From NCBI GenBank assembly GCA_963824805.1, contig CAWGQZ010000016.1:15670-79669 (forward strand): a DNA stretch of 64,000 bases. The letters run 5' to 3'. Positions 55,070 to 64,000 of the stretch are shown in pieces. Position numbers and translations under genes: made by a program. Source of the DNA: DATBAT01 sp963824805 (GTDB taxonomy: Bacteria; Acidobacteriota; Terriglobia; Terriglobales; Acidobacteriaceae). Under the pieces are notes generated by a model. It saw only the letters and a program-made list of their open reading frames with translations, ran no database searches and was not told the DNA's origin. Positions within the stretch are counted from its first letter, which is position 1; the number at the start of each line of letters is the position of its first letter.

Positions 55070-57960
55070 ATGCAACCGGTCGGAGTCGTGGAAAACGCAA
55101 AAGCTACTAACCCTTTGAAAGACCTTCTAAAGTTCGGCCAGTCGGTGTGGCTCGATTACATTCGCCGCGACCTGATCACGACCGGTGAACTCAAGCGCAT
55201 GATCGAAGAAGACGGGCTGCGCGGCATGACTTCCAATCCCGCGATCTTCGAAAAAGCCATCTCGGGCGGCAAGTTTTACGACGATTATCTGAAAACGTTG
55301 GAATCGAACAAGGCTCTGGATGCGAAGTTGCGCTTCGAATCACTCGCGATTCGCGATATTCAGGATGCGGCCGACGTTTTGCGGCCGGTCTATGAAGACA
55401 GCAGGTTTCATGATGGCTACGTAAGCCTCGAGGTCTCTCCTTATCTGGCGCGCGATACCGAAGGAACGCTGAGTGAGGCGCGCAGGTTGTGGAAGGAAGT
55501 TAGCCGTCCGAACGTCATGATCAAGGTGCCAGGCACCGCTGAGGGCATTCCCGCTTTCCAGCAACTGATCAGCGAAGGTATCAACGTCAATGTAACTCTG
55601 CTGTTTTCTCAGCAAGTCTATGAAGATGTCGCTCGTGCCTACGTTGCGGGAGTGGAAAAGCTTGCCGCCAGTGGCGGGGATATAAAGAAGATTGCCAGCG
55701 TAGCCAGTTTTTTCATCAGTCGCATCGATTCCGCTATTGAGAAGATCGTCGAAAGCCGCTTGAAGTCTTCGAAAGACGCGAAAGAGAAGGAACAACTCGA
55801 GAGCATCAACGGAAAGGTTGCCATCGCCAACGGCAAGCTTGCCTATCAGAGTTTTCTGGATATTTTTGGCACCGACCGCTGGAAAGCTTTGGCCGCCAAG
55901 GGCGCGCAGGTGCAGCGCGTACTGTGGGCCAGCACCAGCACTAAAAATCCCAAATATCGCGACGTGCTTTACGTCGAGGAATTGATCGGCAAGGACACGG
56001 TCAACACGGTTCCGCCGGCTACGCTCGAGGCTTTTCGCGACCACGGGAATCTGCGTGAAAGCCTGATCGAAGATGTCGAGGGAGCCAAGAAAATCATGGC
56101 GACCACAGCCAAGCTGGGTATCTCTATTAAGGAGGTTACCGACAAGCTGACCGAAGATGCAGTGCGGCTGTTCAAAGAGCCCTTCGATAAGCTGCTAGAA
56201 GCGGTCGAGAAGGAAAGCCATTTCGAGGAACCTGCAAAGGTCGATCCGCAGACCTTCAAGATCCCTGAAAATCTGCAGAAGCAATTAGAGCAAGCCATCA
56301 GCGACTGGCGCGGCAAAGGTTCGGTCAGTGGACTGTGGCAAGGCGAAGCCAAAGTGTGGACCGGCAGTGACGAAAGCAAATGGCTGGGATGGTTGAATAT
56401 CACGGAAGATCAGATTGCGCACAACGCAGATTTCAAAAAACTCGCCGAGGATGTAAAGAGCGGCGGCTTTTCGGACATCCTGCTGCTGGGGATGGGTGGA
56501 TCGAGCCTGGGGCCGGAAGTTCTGGTAGAGACCTTCGGGCAGATCCCGGGTTTTCCTAAACTGCACGTGCTCGACTCGACTGACCCGGCTCAGGTGAAAG
56601 CGTTCGAGAACAAGGTCGATCTGGCAAAGACGCTGTTTGTGGTTTCCAGCAAGTCGGGTCGACGCTCGAACCCAACATCTTCAAACAGTATTTCTTCGAA
56701 CAGGTAAAGAAAGCGGTTGGTCCCGACAAGGCAGGAAGCCGCTTCATAGCGGTTACCGATCCGGGTTCGAAGCTCCTGGAAGTCGCCAGGAAGGATGGTT
56801 TCCGTTCGATCTTCCCCGGCTTGGCGAATATCGGCGGGCGTTACTCGGTGCTGTCGAATTTCGGTATGGTGCCGGCAGCAGCAATGGGGATCGACACCGG
56901 CAGGTTCCTCAACCAAACGCAGCAGATGGTTGAGGCTACATTGCCACGCGATCCCTGTGGGACAAAACCCGGGCGTCGTTCTGGGCCTGCTGCTTGGACT
57001 GGCCGCGAAGAACGGGCAGGACAAGCTCACGATCATCACTTCTCCTGGCATTCATGATTTGGGTGCGTGGCTGGAGCAGTTGATTGCCGAATCGACCGGG
57101 AAACTCGGTAAGGGCATTATTCCGGTGGATCGCGAAAAGTTGGGTGCTCCCGAGGTTTATGGCAAAGACCGTGTCTTTGCCTACCTTCGCCTGGAGTCGG
57201 ACAAAGATGCCGAGCAGGATGCCAATATCTCGGCGCTGGAAAAGTCCGGGGCCCCGGTGGTCCGGATCGTTGTGAAGGATATCTACAATCTCGGCCAGGA
57301 ATTTTTCCGCTGGGAGATTGCCACGGCCACGGCAGGAGCGGTTCTCGGCATTAATCCCTTTAACCAGCCAGACGTCGAAGCCAGCAAGGTCGCGACCCGC
57401 AATCTCACCTCGGAATACGAGAAAAGAGGTTCGCTTCCAGCCGAAATTCCTCTTCTCGACGAAGGCGGCATCAAGCTCTTCGCCGACGCGCGCAACGCAG
57501 AGGAACTAATCTCGGCGGCGGGCGAAGAACGTTCCCTTCTCGGATTCCTCACCGCGCATCTCGACCGTATTACGGCTGGCGACTATCTGGGGCTGCTGGC
57601 CTACATCGAGATGACTCCCAAACATGAGGCGCACCTGCAGGACATACGTCAGGCGGTGCGCGACAGGACCAGGTAGCAACCGCCCTGGGGTTTGGGCCGC
57701 GCTTTCTGCATTCGACGGGTCAGGCTTACAAAGGCGGACCGAACTCGGGCGTGTTCGTACAGATCACCGCCGATGACGCTAAAGATATTCCCGTGCCTGA
57801 CCAGAAATATACCTTCGGCGTGGTCAAAGCAGCACAGGCCCGCGGTGACTTCCAGGTCTTAGCGGAGCGCGGACGCAGGGCATTGCGGGTTCACTTGGGT
57901 GCCGACGTTGAGTCCGGCCTGACCCGGCTGGTCTCGCTGTTTCGCCAGGCACTGAAATAG
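55070..57960 (+). CDS. tal-pgi: Bifunctional transaldolase / glucose-6-phosphate isomerase, three frameshifts
   Basis: The first 370 residues are a transaldolase (SVWLDYIRRDLITTGELKRMI, GMTSNPAIFEKAISG, and the Schiff-base lysine in NVMIKVPGTAEGIPA). After a linker the rest is a phosphoglucose isomerase (LLGMGGSSLGPEVLVETFG, FVVSSKSGSTLEPN, then LQDIRQAVRDRTR and HSTGQAYKGGPNSGVF). The fused enzyme is known in several bacterial phyla. Three indels break it: a missing G near 56655, an extra base near 56940-56960 and a missing G near 57674. The joined protein is about 963 residues. It interconverts sedoheptulose-7-P with fructose-6-P, and then fructose-6-P with glucose-6-P, in the cytoplasm. 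AGGAG precedes ATG 55070. Confidence 0.9.
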
Positions 57961-57995
57961 CATTCACCAAGTCGGCAATTTCTAAGGAGCGCACG

Positions 57996-58987
57996 ATGCG
58001 TCTGGGAATGGTGGGTCTGGGCAAGATGGGGGCTAACATGGCCCGCCGTCTGATGCGTGGCGGTCACGAGATCGTAGTCACAGATCTGAAGCCGGAAAAC
58101 GTGAAGAACATGGCCGCCGAGGGTGCGATTGCATCCTCGTCGCTCGACGACTTCGTCAGCAAGCTGGGTAAGCAACGCATCGCGTGGCTAATGGTGCCGG
58201 CCGGCGAGCCCACCGAGAAGACTGTGCAGGCCCTGGCGCCCAAGCTGCAAGCCGACGATGTTCTGATCGACGGCGGCAACTCCAATTCAAAGACGACATT
58301 CGCCGCGCCTCAGAATTAAAGGGCAAAGGCATCCACTACATGGACGTCGGTACCAGCGGCGGGGTATGGGGACTCGACCGCGGATACTGCATGATGATCG
58401 GCGGCCCCAAAGAAGTCTTCCAGCAGCTCGATCCCATTTTCAAGACCCTCGCGCCGGGAAAAGGCGACATCCCTCCGACACCTGGACGCGACAAGATTTC
58501 CGGCACCGCTGAAGAAGGCTACATTCACTGCGGTCCGGCGGGGGCTGGCCACTTCGTGAAGATGGTGCATAACGGCATCGAGTACGGACTCATGCAGGCC
58601 TATGCCGAGGGCTTCGACATTTTCAAGAACGCCACCAGCAGCGAACTGCCCGAAGAGCAGCGTTTCGATCTGAACCTGGCCGACATTGCCGAGGTATGGC
58701 GGCGGGGCAGCGTCGTCAGTTCCTGGCTGCTAGATTTGACTGCCATCGCGTTGACGCAAAATCCGTCGCTCTCCGGCTACACCGGATTTGTGCAGGACTC
58801 CGGCGAAGGCCGTTGGACGATCCAGGCGGCGCTCGACGAAGCAGTACCTGTCGACGTACTGGCGGCCGCCCTGTTCACTCGCTTCCGTTCGCGGCAGGAG
58901 CACACCTTCGGAGAGAAGATGCTTTCCGCAATGCGTCAGCAGTTCGGCGGGCACGTAGAACCTACCGCCGCCAAAAAGTCCGCTTAG
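57996..58987 (+). CDS. gnd: 6-phosphogluconate dehydrogenase, short (YqeC/GntZ-like) form, one frameshift
   Basis: The NAD(P)-binding motif MGLGKMGANMARRL-like sequence (MRLGMVGLGKMGANMARR) opens the protein, and IDGGNSNFKDDIRR follows once one missing T is restored near 58303-58310. The later segments (MDVGTSGGVWGLDRGYCMMIGG, GPAGAGHFVKMVHNGIEYGLMQAYAEGF and the C-terminal SRQEHTFGEKMLSAMRQQFGGH) belong to the short 6-phosphogluconate dehydrogenase group of about 300-335 residues. The joined protein has about 330 residues. It oxidatively decarboxylates 6-phosphogluconate to ribulose-5-P. AAGGAG lies eight to nine bases before ATG 57996. The zwf gene starts 20 bases after its stop. Confidence 0.9.
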
Positions 58988-59007
58988 GAGTTCCTAACAC
59001 AGAAAGT

Positions 59008-60549
59008 ATGGCTCATACAGAGGCAGTGCCCACCGCGACGTCCCAACGGCCCGGCAAACCGGGCGATCCTTGCATCATGGTGATCTTCGGCGCTGCCGGA
59101 GACTTGACCCGGCGAAAGCTCATCCCCGCGCTTTACAACCTGGCAAGACATGAACTTCTTTCCCGCGAGTTTGCGGTGGTCGGGATTGCCCACAATCCGA
59201 TGAGCACGGAAGAATTTCGCGCAAAGATTTCAGAGGACATCAAGCATTTCGCCACCGAAGAGGTCGACCCCGATTTGTGGGAGTGGTTTGTCCGGCGCAT
59301 GCACTACCTTTCGGCCGAGTTCGATGAGAAACGCCTCTATCCGGAGCTGAAGCAGCTTCTCGAAAAAGTCGACAAGGATCATTCCACCCACGGTAACTGC
59401 TTCTTCTATCTTGCAACCTCGCCGGACTTCTTCGGTCCCATTGTCGAGAGTCTTTCCGAAGTCGGCCTGATGACGGAGACCAATCACCAGTGGCGTCGCG
59501 TGATCATCGAAAAGCCCTTCGGCCATGACCTCGACTCCGCCCGCGAGCTCAACAAACGCCTGTTGCGGGTTGTCCAGGAAAAGCAGATCTACCGCATCGA
59601 CCACTACCTGGGCAAAGAAACGGTACAGAACATCCTGGCTTTCCGTTTCGCCAACGGAATCTTTGAGCCCATCTGGAACCGCCGCTACGTGGATCACGTA
59701 CAGATATCCGTCACTGAAACTGTGGGCGTGGAGAACCGCGGCGGCTACTACGATAAAGCGGGCGCTCTGCGCGACATGGTGCCGAACCACATGATGCAGC
59801 TCATCAGCCTGACAGCGATGGAACCCCCAATCTCTTTCCAGGCCAACGCAGTGCGCGACGAGCAGGCCAAAATCCTGCATGCCATTCAGCCGTTCACGGA
59901 TGAAGAAGTTCTGAGCGAAACCGTCCGCGGGCAATACGGCGAAGGCATCATGAACGGCGAACGTGTTCCCGCCTATCGCAACGAGCCCAAGGTTGATCCT
60001 GAGTCCAAGACCGAAACTTTCGTGGCGATGAAGCTGGCCATCGATAACTGGCGTTGGGCGGGGGTTCCCTTTTACCTTCGCACCGGCAAACGGCTGCGAG
60101 CTCAGACAACCCATATCGTGATTCAGTTCCGCCAGGCGCCGTTCGTATTGTTCCGGGACACTCCAGTGGGCAATCTCATGCCCAACCAGTTGATTCTCCA
60201 TATCCAACCGGAAGAAGGCATCTCGCTACGTTTTGCCGCCAAGGTGCCGGGACCGGCAATGCGACTGGGCGCGGTAGATATGAATTTCGAGTATGCTGAC
60301 TATTTTGGGCGGCAGCCCAGCACCGGTTATGAACGTCTATTACATGACTGCATGATCGGCGACCAGACGCTTTTCCAGCGCGCTGACATGGTGGAAGCTG
60401 GCTGGTGCGTGGTGAGTCCGGTTCTCGACGTCTGGAGGGCATTGCCTCCACGCAACTTCCCCAACTATCCTTCGGGGTCATGGGGACCGAAAGAATCTGA
60501 AGAGCTATTGGAACGGGACGGGCGTCACTGGAGGAACTTCGAGAAATGA
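59008..60549 (+). CDS. zwf: Glucose-6-phosphate 1-dehydrogenase
   Basis: The 513-residue protein has the NADP-binding GAAGDLTRRKLIPALYNL near residue 30 and the substrate-binding RIDHYLGKETVQN. Other conserved segments are ISVTETVGVENRGGYYDKAGALRDMVPNHMMQL and WAGVPFYLRTGKRL. It oxidises glucose-6-P to 6-phosphogluconolactone, making NADPH. ATG 59008 is the best start, shortly after the gnd stop; the frame is open further upstream only as a shadow of gnd. The stop overlaps the glk start (ATGA at 60546-60549). Frame and length are intact. Confidence 0.95.
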   Translation: MAHTEAVPTATSQRPGKPGDPCIMVIFGAAGDLTRRKLIPALYNLARHELLSREFAVVGIAHNPMSTEEFRAKISEDIKHFATEEVDPDLWEWFVRRMHYLSAEFDEKRLYPELKQLLEKVDKDHSTHGNCFFYLATSPDFFGPIVESLSEVGLMTETNHQWRRVIIEKPFGHDLDSARELNKRLLRVVQEKQIYRIDHYLGKETVQNILAFRFANGIFEPIWNRRYVDHVQISVTETVGVENRGGYYDKAGALRDMVPNHMMQLISLTAMEPPISFQANAVRDEQAKILHAIQPFTDEEVLSETVRGQYGEGIMNGERVPAYRNEPKVDPESKTETFVAMKLAIDNWRWAGVPFYLRTGKRLRAQTTHIVIQFRQAPFVLFRDTPVGNLMPNQLILHIQPEEGISLRFAAKVPGPAMRLGAVDMNFEYADYFGRQPSTGYERLLHDCMIGDQTLFQRADMVEAGWCVVSPVLDVWRALPPRNFPNYPSGSWGPKESEELLERDGRHWRNFEK

Positions 60550-61532
60550 TTTTGGCAGGCGACATCGGGGGTACCCACGCGCGTCTAGCCTTCTACGAAG
60601 CCACGAACGGTCATTTTCGGCTGGTATCAGCCTCCGTCTTTCCCAGCGCGCAATATTCCAGCCTGGACGAAATTGCCACCAAGTTCGTCCACACCATGAA
60701 CCAGCGGCCAATCGCTGCTTGCTTTGGCGTGGCGGGACCGGTGCGCGCTGGACGAGTCGAGACTACTAACCTGCCTTGGGTAATCGAAGCCAAACGGCTG
60801 GCTAAAGAACTTCATCTCGACGAAATACTGCTGATCAATGACCTGGAAGCCAGCGCCTGGGGCATCGCGGCTCTCGATGCGGCGGATACGATTGCGTTAA
60901 ATCCTGTGACCGGCCATCCCACCGGTAACCAAGCGGTGATCGCAGCCGGAACCGGGCTTGGTGAAGCGATTCTGTACACAGATGGGCTGAAGTACCGCAT
61001 CTCTCCCACCGAGGGCGGCCACTCCGACTTTGCGCCGCGCTCCGACCTCGAAATCGAAATGCTCCAGTATCTTTGCAAACGTTATGGTCGGGTGAGTTAT
61101 GAGCGGATACTGTCCGGCCCCGGCCTGGTTAACGTATTTGAATTTCTGCGTGACACCGGGCGTGGTGAAGAACCGCAGTGGCTGGCGAATGAGATGGCCT
61201 GCTCGGTTCCGGCCGCTGCCATTTCAAATGCTGCGCTATCAGGTAAATCCCCGTTGGCAGAAATGGCTTTACAAGTGTTTATCTCGGTCTATGGGGCGGA
61301 AGCGGGCAATCTTGCTCTGAAAAGTATGGCCCTGGGCGGTGTCTATGTCGCAGGGGGCATCGCGCCGAAAATCCTGCCCAAGTTGAAAGGCCCGGAATTC
61401 ATGAAGTCCTTCATTGAAAAGGGCCGCATGAAGCCGCTGATGGAGAGCATACCGGTACGAATTATTACCAACGAAAAGCTGGCCCTGTTAGGTGCCGCCC
61501 GCTGCGCTTCAGTCAATCTCGTCCCCGCATAG
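60546..61532 (+). CDS. glk: Glucokinase (ROK-unrelated Glk type)
   Basis: The 328-residue protein has the phosphate-binding GDIGGTHARLAFYE at the N-terminus and, later, AGTGLGEAILY and EGGHSDFAPRSDLE, all typical of bacterial glucokinases. It phosphorylates glucose with ATP, feeding the zwf step. Its start overlaps the zwf stop, so the two are translationally coupled. It lies between zwf and pgl, which extends the usual pathway operon to free glucose. No frameshift is visible. Confidence 0.93.
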   Translation: MILAGDIGGTHARLAFYEATNGHFRLVSASVFPSAQYSSLDEIATKFVHTMNQRPIAACFGVAGPVRAGRVETTNLPWVIEAKRLAKELHLDEILLINDLEASAWGIAALDAADTIALNPVTGHPTGNQAVIAAGTGLGEAILYTDGLKYRISPTEGGHSDFAPRSDLEIEMLQYLCKRYGRVSYERILSGPGLVNVFEFLRDTGRGEEPQWLANEMACSVPAAAISNAALSGKSPLAEMALQVFISVYGAEAGNLALKSMALGGVYVAGGIAPKILPKLKGPEFMKSFIEKGRMKPLMESIPVRIITNEKLALLGAARCASVNLVPA

Positions 61533-61540
61533 AGGAAGCC

Positions 61541-62266
61541 ATCCGTCCCCGTCCTGAAATTCGTGTCTTCGAATCGGCCGAAGCCCTTTTCGCCGGCGCG
61601 GCCGACGAATTCGCTGCTCGAGCCCAGCAAGCAGTTGCGGCGAGCGGCCGCTTCAGCGTCGCTTTGTCTGGCGGTTCCACGCCCAAGGCCCTCTACCGAG
61701 CCTTGGCTGGAAGCCCGGTTCGCTTCCCTCCCCTGGGACAGGATTTTCTTTTTTTGGGGAGATGAACGCCATGTGCCTCCCGAGCATGCAGAAAGCAACT
61801 ACCGAATGGTGAACGAAGCGCTGCTGTCGAAGGTTCCGGTACCTGCTGAAAATATCTTTCGCGTTCCCGCGGAGGAGAGCAACGCGGAGGCAGCGGCACA
61901 GCAATATGAGAAAGTTGTTCGCGATTTCTTTGACTGTCCCCGGGCAACTTTCCGCGTTTTGACCTGGTTTTACTGGGACTGGGATCCGACGGCCATACCG
62001 CCTCTCTGTTTCCCAATTCCCCTGGGCTTAGGGAAACCACCCGTATCTTCATCGCTAACCGCATAGAAAAGATGAGCACGGATCGTTTGACCTTCACCTA
62101 CCCGGTGCTGAATGCGGCGGCCTGCGACATGTTTCTTGTAAGTGGTGACGGAAAGAAAGACAGAGTCCGTCAAATTCTAGAAGAATACAAAGATTTTCCC
62201 GCCAGCCATGTCATTCCGCAAAACGGAGAACTGCTCTGGTTCATGGACCGCGCTGCGGCAGGCTAA
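61541..62266 (+). CDS. pgl: 6-phosphogluconolactonase, two frameshifts, start unclear
   Basis: The first frame reads EIRVFESAEALFAGAADEFAARA and SGRFSVALSGGSTPKALYRAL, the glucosamine-6-P isomerase/6-phosphogluconolactonase N-terminus. A second frame gives LPWDRIFFFWGDERHVPPEHAESNYRMV after an indel near 61715-61735, and a third gives FDLVLLGLGSDGHTASLFPNSPGL after an indel near 61955. The two shifts cancel; the joined protein is about 240 residues, the normal size. It hydrolyses 6-phosphogluconolactone. No good ATG, GTG or TTG starts the first frame after AGAGGA at 61531-61536, so the given start (ATC 61541) is a placeholder; the real one may be hidden by another error. Confidence 0.82.
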
Positions 62267-62278
62267 GTTCTCCGGGAC

Positions 62279-62301
62279 GGGCACCGACTCCAGCCGTGCC
62301 C
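62279..62301. terminator. Hairpin between convergent genes, weak
   Basis: GGGCAC at 62279-62284 pairs with GTGCCC at 62296-62301 around an 11-base loop, just after the pgl stop. There is no T-tract, so termination activity is doubtful. It lies between the pentose-phosphate operon and the convergent TPR gene. Confidence 0.4.
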
Positions 62302-62383
62302 TCTAGATAACTCTGGCAGTTGCGCCGCATCATTATTCAGCTTTACTTGGCACGGCCGATGTCCTTGCCTTACCGGAGCCTGC

Positions 62384-64000
62384 TTACTTCAACTGCGCCA
62401 GCAATTGCTTCACTTCGCCAGCGTCCTGAAACTTGGGATCAACCTTGAGCGCCTGCTCCCATTCCCGTCGCGCCAGCGCGGCCTTACCCGTCTTCTGATA
62501 AGCCAACCCCAAGTGATAATGAAACGCCGCACCCTCAGGCCGGTTGTTCTTCTTGCCTAGCTTCAGAGCTTCTTGAAACATGTCCACTGACGAATCGTAA
62601 ATTCCCTTCTTGTAGTAAACCCATCCCAGAGTATCGGCGACGTCAGGCGATTCCGGCAGATTGCGCCTTGCGGATTGCGCGAGCGAAAGTGCCAGATTCA
62701 AATTACCGCCGGTGCGCACAATCACCGCCGCCAGGTTGTTGGAGGCTATGGGGTTGTCCGGAGCGAGATCAAGAGCCTTCTGATACATGGTCTGAGCTTT
62801 TGCCCAATCCTGCTTCGATTCGTAGAGTTCTCCGCTGAAAACGCAGAATCCGGCGTCTCGCGGATTCTCCTGCAGGTAGCGCTCAGCCAGAGTGATCGCT
62901 TCGTCAATCTTTCCCTCCGACGAGAGCGCTTGTCCAAGCTTGACCATGGCATCCGAATTCTTCGGATCCAGCTCTATTGACTTCTTCAGTGCTGCCTCTG
63001 CTGCGGAGAAATCTTTTTTGTTGGTAAGCAAGACGCTACCCAGCAAGTCATAGAAGGCACTGCTGCCTCCGGTTTCGCCGATCTGGGTATTCGCGGCAGC
63101 GATGGCCCTGTCGATCTGTTGTTGCTCCAGATAGCTATTCATCAGGCCAGACAATGCTTCTAGAGACCGCGGATCGCGATCCAATGCCTGCTGATATGCC
63201 TTCTCCGCATCGGGAAATTTCTTCTGAGCGTTTCGAAGGCTTCCTGCCTCGATGTATCCTGCGGCGCTTTGCGGCGCAACATCGATCGCCTTCTGGACGT
63301 CCTGTTCGGCATCAGAAAATTGTTTACGTCGCAGGTACGATTCGGCGCGCATGGCATAGCCCTCAGGGGATGCAGGTTCAAGCGCAACAATCTGGCTGGC
63401 GGCATCCTGCAACGCCTGCATGTCGCCTTGTCGGATCGCGAGGTTCGCCATCGCCCGCTGCACATCGATCAAATCCGGACGTAATCGCGCCGCTGTGCGC
63501 CATTCGCTTGCCGCTCGAACCGTGTTGCCCTGCTGATCAAGTGCAACTCCCAGGTGGTAATGGGCGAGTCCATCGTCAGGATCATTTTTGACCGCAGTTT
63601 CCAGAGTTGTGGCCGAATCCGCAGCCCGGCCCTGGCGCAACTGGATCTGCCCTCGAAAGATTAACGCTTCGGTATCGTTGCCATTGCTCTTGAGGATCGC
63701 ATCATTGAGCTTCGAAGCTTCGTCAATCCGAGCTTTGATAATCAGCAGTTGAACGTAGTTCTTTTTCACCTGCAGGTCTGACGGATGAACTGAATAGAGC
63801 GACTGATATTCCGCAAGCGCTTTGTCGGTGTCGCCGGATGCAAAATAAAAATCACCCAACATGCGGTAGCCGGCTGAATTGTCAGGAAAGTCCTGCTTGG
63901 CTTTCCTGAGCACCGCCTCCGCCTGTTCCTTCTGCCCTTCCGCTATGTAAAGCCGAACCAGGGCGGTGCGGGGCTCCGTGCTGCTTGGATCGATCTGAGC
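62384..64000 (-). CDS. TPR-repeat protein, 5'-truncated by the window edge
   Basis: The frame is open to the right edge, so the N-terminus lies outside. About 538 residues are visible, made of around 14 tetratricopeptide repeats of 34 residues (for example ALIFRGQIQLRQGRAADSATTLETAVKNDPDDGLAHYHLGVAL, and later AKAQTMYQKALDLAPDNPIASNNLA). TPR proteins are scaffolds for protein complexes; homologues with PEP-CTERM and exopolysaccharide systems (PrsT type) are known, but nothing here proves that link. No signal peptide can be assessed. It is convergent with the pentose-phosphate operon. Confidence 0.88.
   Translation of the reverse strand, partial: AQIDPSSTEPRTALVRLYIAEGQKEQAEAVLRKAKQDFPDNSAGYRMLGDFYFASGDTDKALAEYQSLYSVHPSDLQVKKNYVQLLIIKARIDEASKLNDAILKSNGNDTEALIFRGQIQLRQGRAADSATTLETAVKNDPDDGLAHYHLGVALDQQGNTVRAASEWRTAARLRPDLIDVQRAMANLAIRQGDMQALQDAASQIVALEPASPEGYAMRAESYLRRKQFSDAEQDVQKAIDVAPQSAAGYIEAGSLRNAQKKFPDAEKAYQQALDRDPRSLEALSGLMNSYLEQQQIDRAIAAANTQIGETGGSSAFYDLLGSVLLTNKKDFSAAEAALKKSIELDPKNSDAMVKLGQALSSEGKIDEAITLAERYLQENPRDAGFCVFSGELYESKQDWAKAQTMYQKALDLAPDNPIASNNLAAVIVRTGGNLNLALSLAQSARRNLPESPDVADTLGWVYYKKGIYDSSVDMFQEALKLGKKNNRPEGAAFHYHLGLAYQKTGKAALARREWEQALKVDPKFQDAGEVKQLLAQLK

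Noticed and set aside
59230..60207. A 325-codon open frame on the minus strand opposite zwf
   Set aside because: It is antisense to a perfectly conserved zwf and shows no family motif.

Overview
The window looks like chromosomal DNA of an environmental Acidobacteriota, probably Terriglobia or a relative. This is inferred from gene content, not from a marker gene: moderately high GC, an UpxY/NusG-like antiterminator next to an ExeA-like ATPase and a polysaccharide cluster, TIG/PKD-rich secreted enzymes, a bifunctional transaldolase/phosphoglucose isomerase and a RyR-domain protein. I see no rRNA, tRNA, CRISPR array, transposase or prophage.

Layout. (1) 1-8.9 kb: a truncated protein of unknown function, sugar-nucleotide enzymes (UDP-glucuronate epimerase type, UDP-xylose synthase type, UDP-glucose dehydrogenase), a sulfotransferase, a polysaccharide deacetylase and a LuxR-type regulator preceded by a near-perfect sigma-54 promoter. 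(2) 9.1-11.8 kb: an ABC importer of the sulfonate/nitrate/taurine type. (3) 12-15.4 kb: regulators, namely a NarL-type response regulator, a PilZ protein, an ExeA-like ATPase and an UpxY-type antiterminator. (4) 15.5-29.5 kb: a Wzx/Wzy-type exopolysaccharide operon (initiating transferase, Wza, Wzz, degenerate tyrosine-kinase-like protein, nucleotidyltransferase, flippase, polymerase, three glycosyltransferases, a bipartite kinase and a TagA-type transferase). (5) 29.5-44.9 kb: secreted and modifying enzymes, including a giant TIG/CBM-like/phospholipase-C-like protein, a GH10 xylanase, a second deacetylase, an APH-like kinase, two GH39-like proteins, a FemAB-like acyltransferase and a second UDP-glucose dehydrogenase. 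(6) 45-52.7 kb: housekeeping and odd genes, including a diheme cytochrome c, a CCA-adding-type enzyme with a Pro/Ala/Lys tail, a RyR-domain protein beside a SLATT-like membrane protein, and a secreted metallo-beta-lactamase-fold protein. (7) 52.9-62.3 kb: a pentose-phosphate/glucose operon (tkt, tal-pgi, gnd, zwf, glk, pgl). (8) A truncated TPR protein at the right edge.

Regions 1, 3, 4 and 5 form one programme. UDP-glucose is oxidised and then epimerised or decarboxylated to uronic acid and pentose donors. Repeat units are assembled on a lipid carrier, flipped, polymerised and exported. The product may be deacetylated, sulfated, trimmed or remodelled by enzymes encoded beside the assembly genes. 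PilZ, two LuxR-family regulators, sigma-54 and UpxY point to layered control.

Caution: many genes are broken by single-base indels, nearly always in short homopolymers, with intact family sequence on both sides. I read these as uncorrected sequencing errors and annotate the joined genes. They are densest in the tandem-repeat gene at 29.6-32.4 kb.
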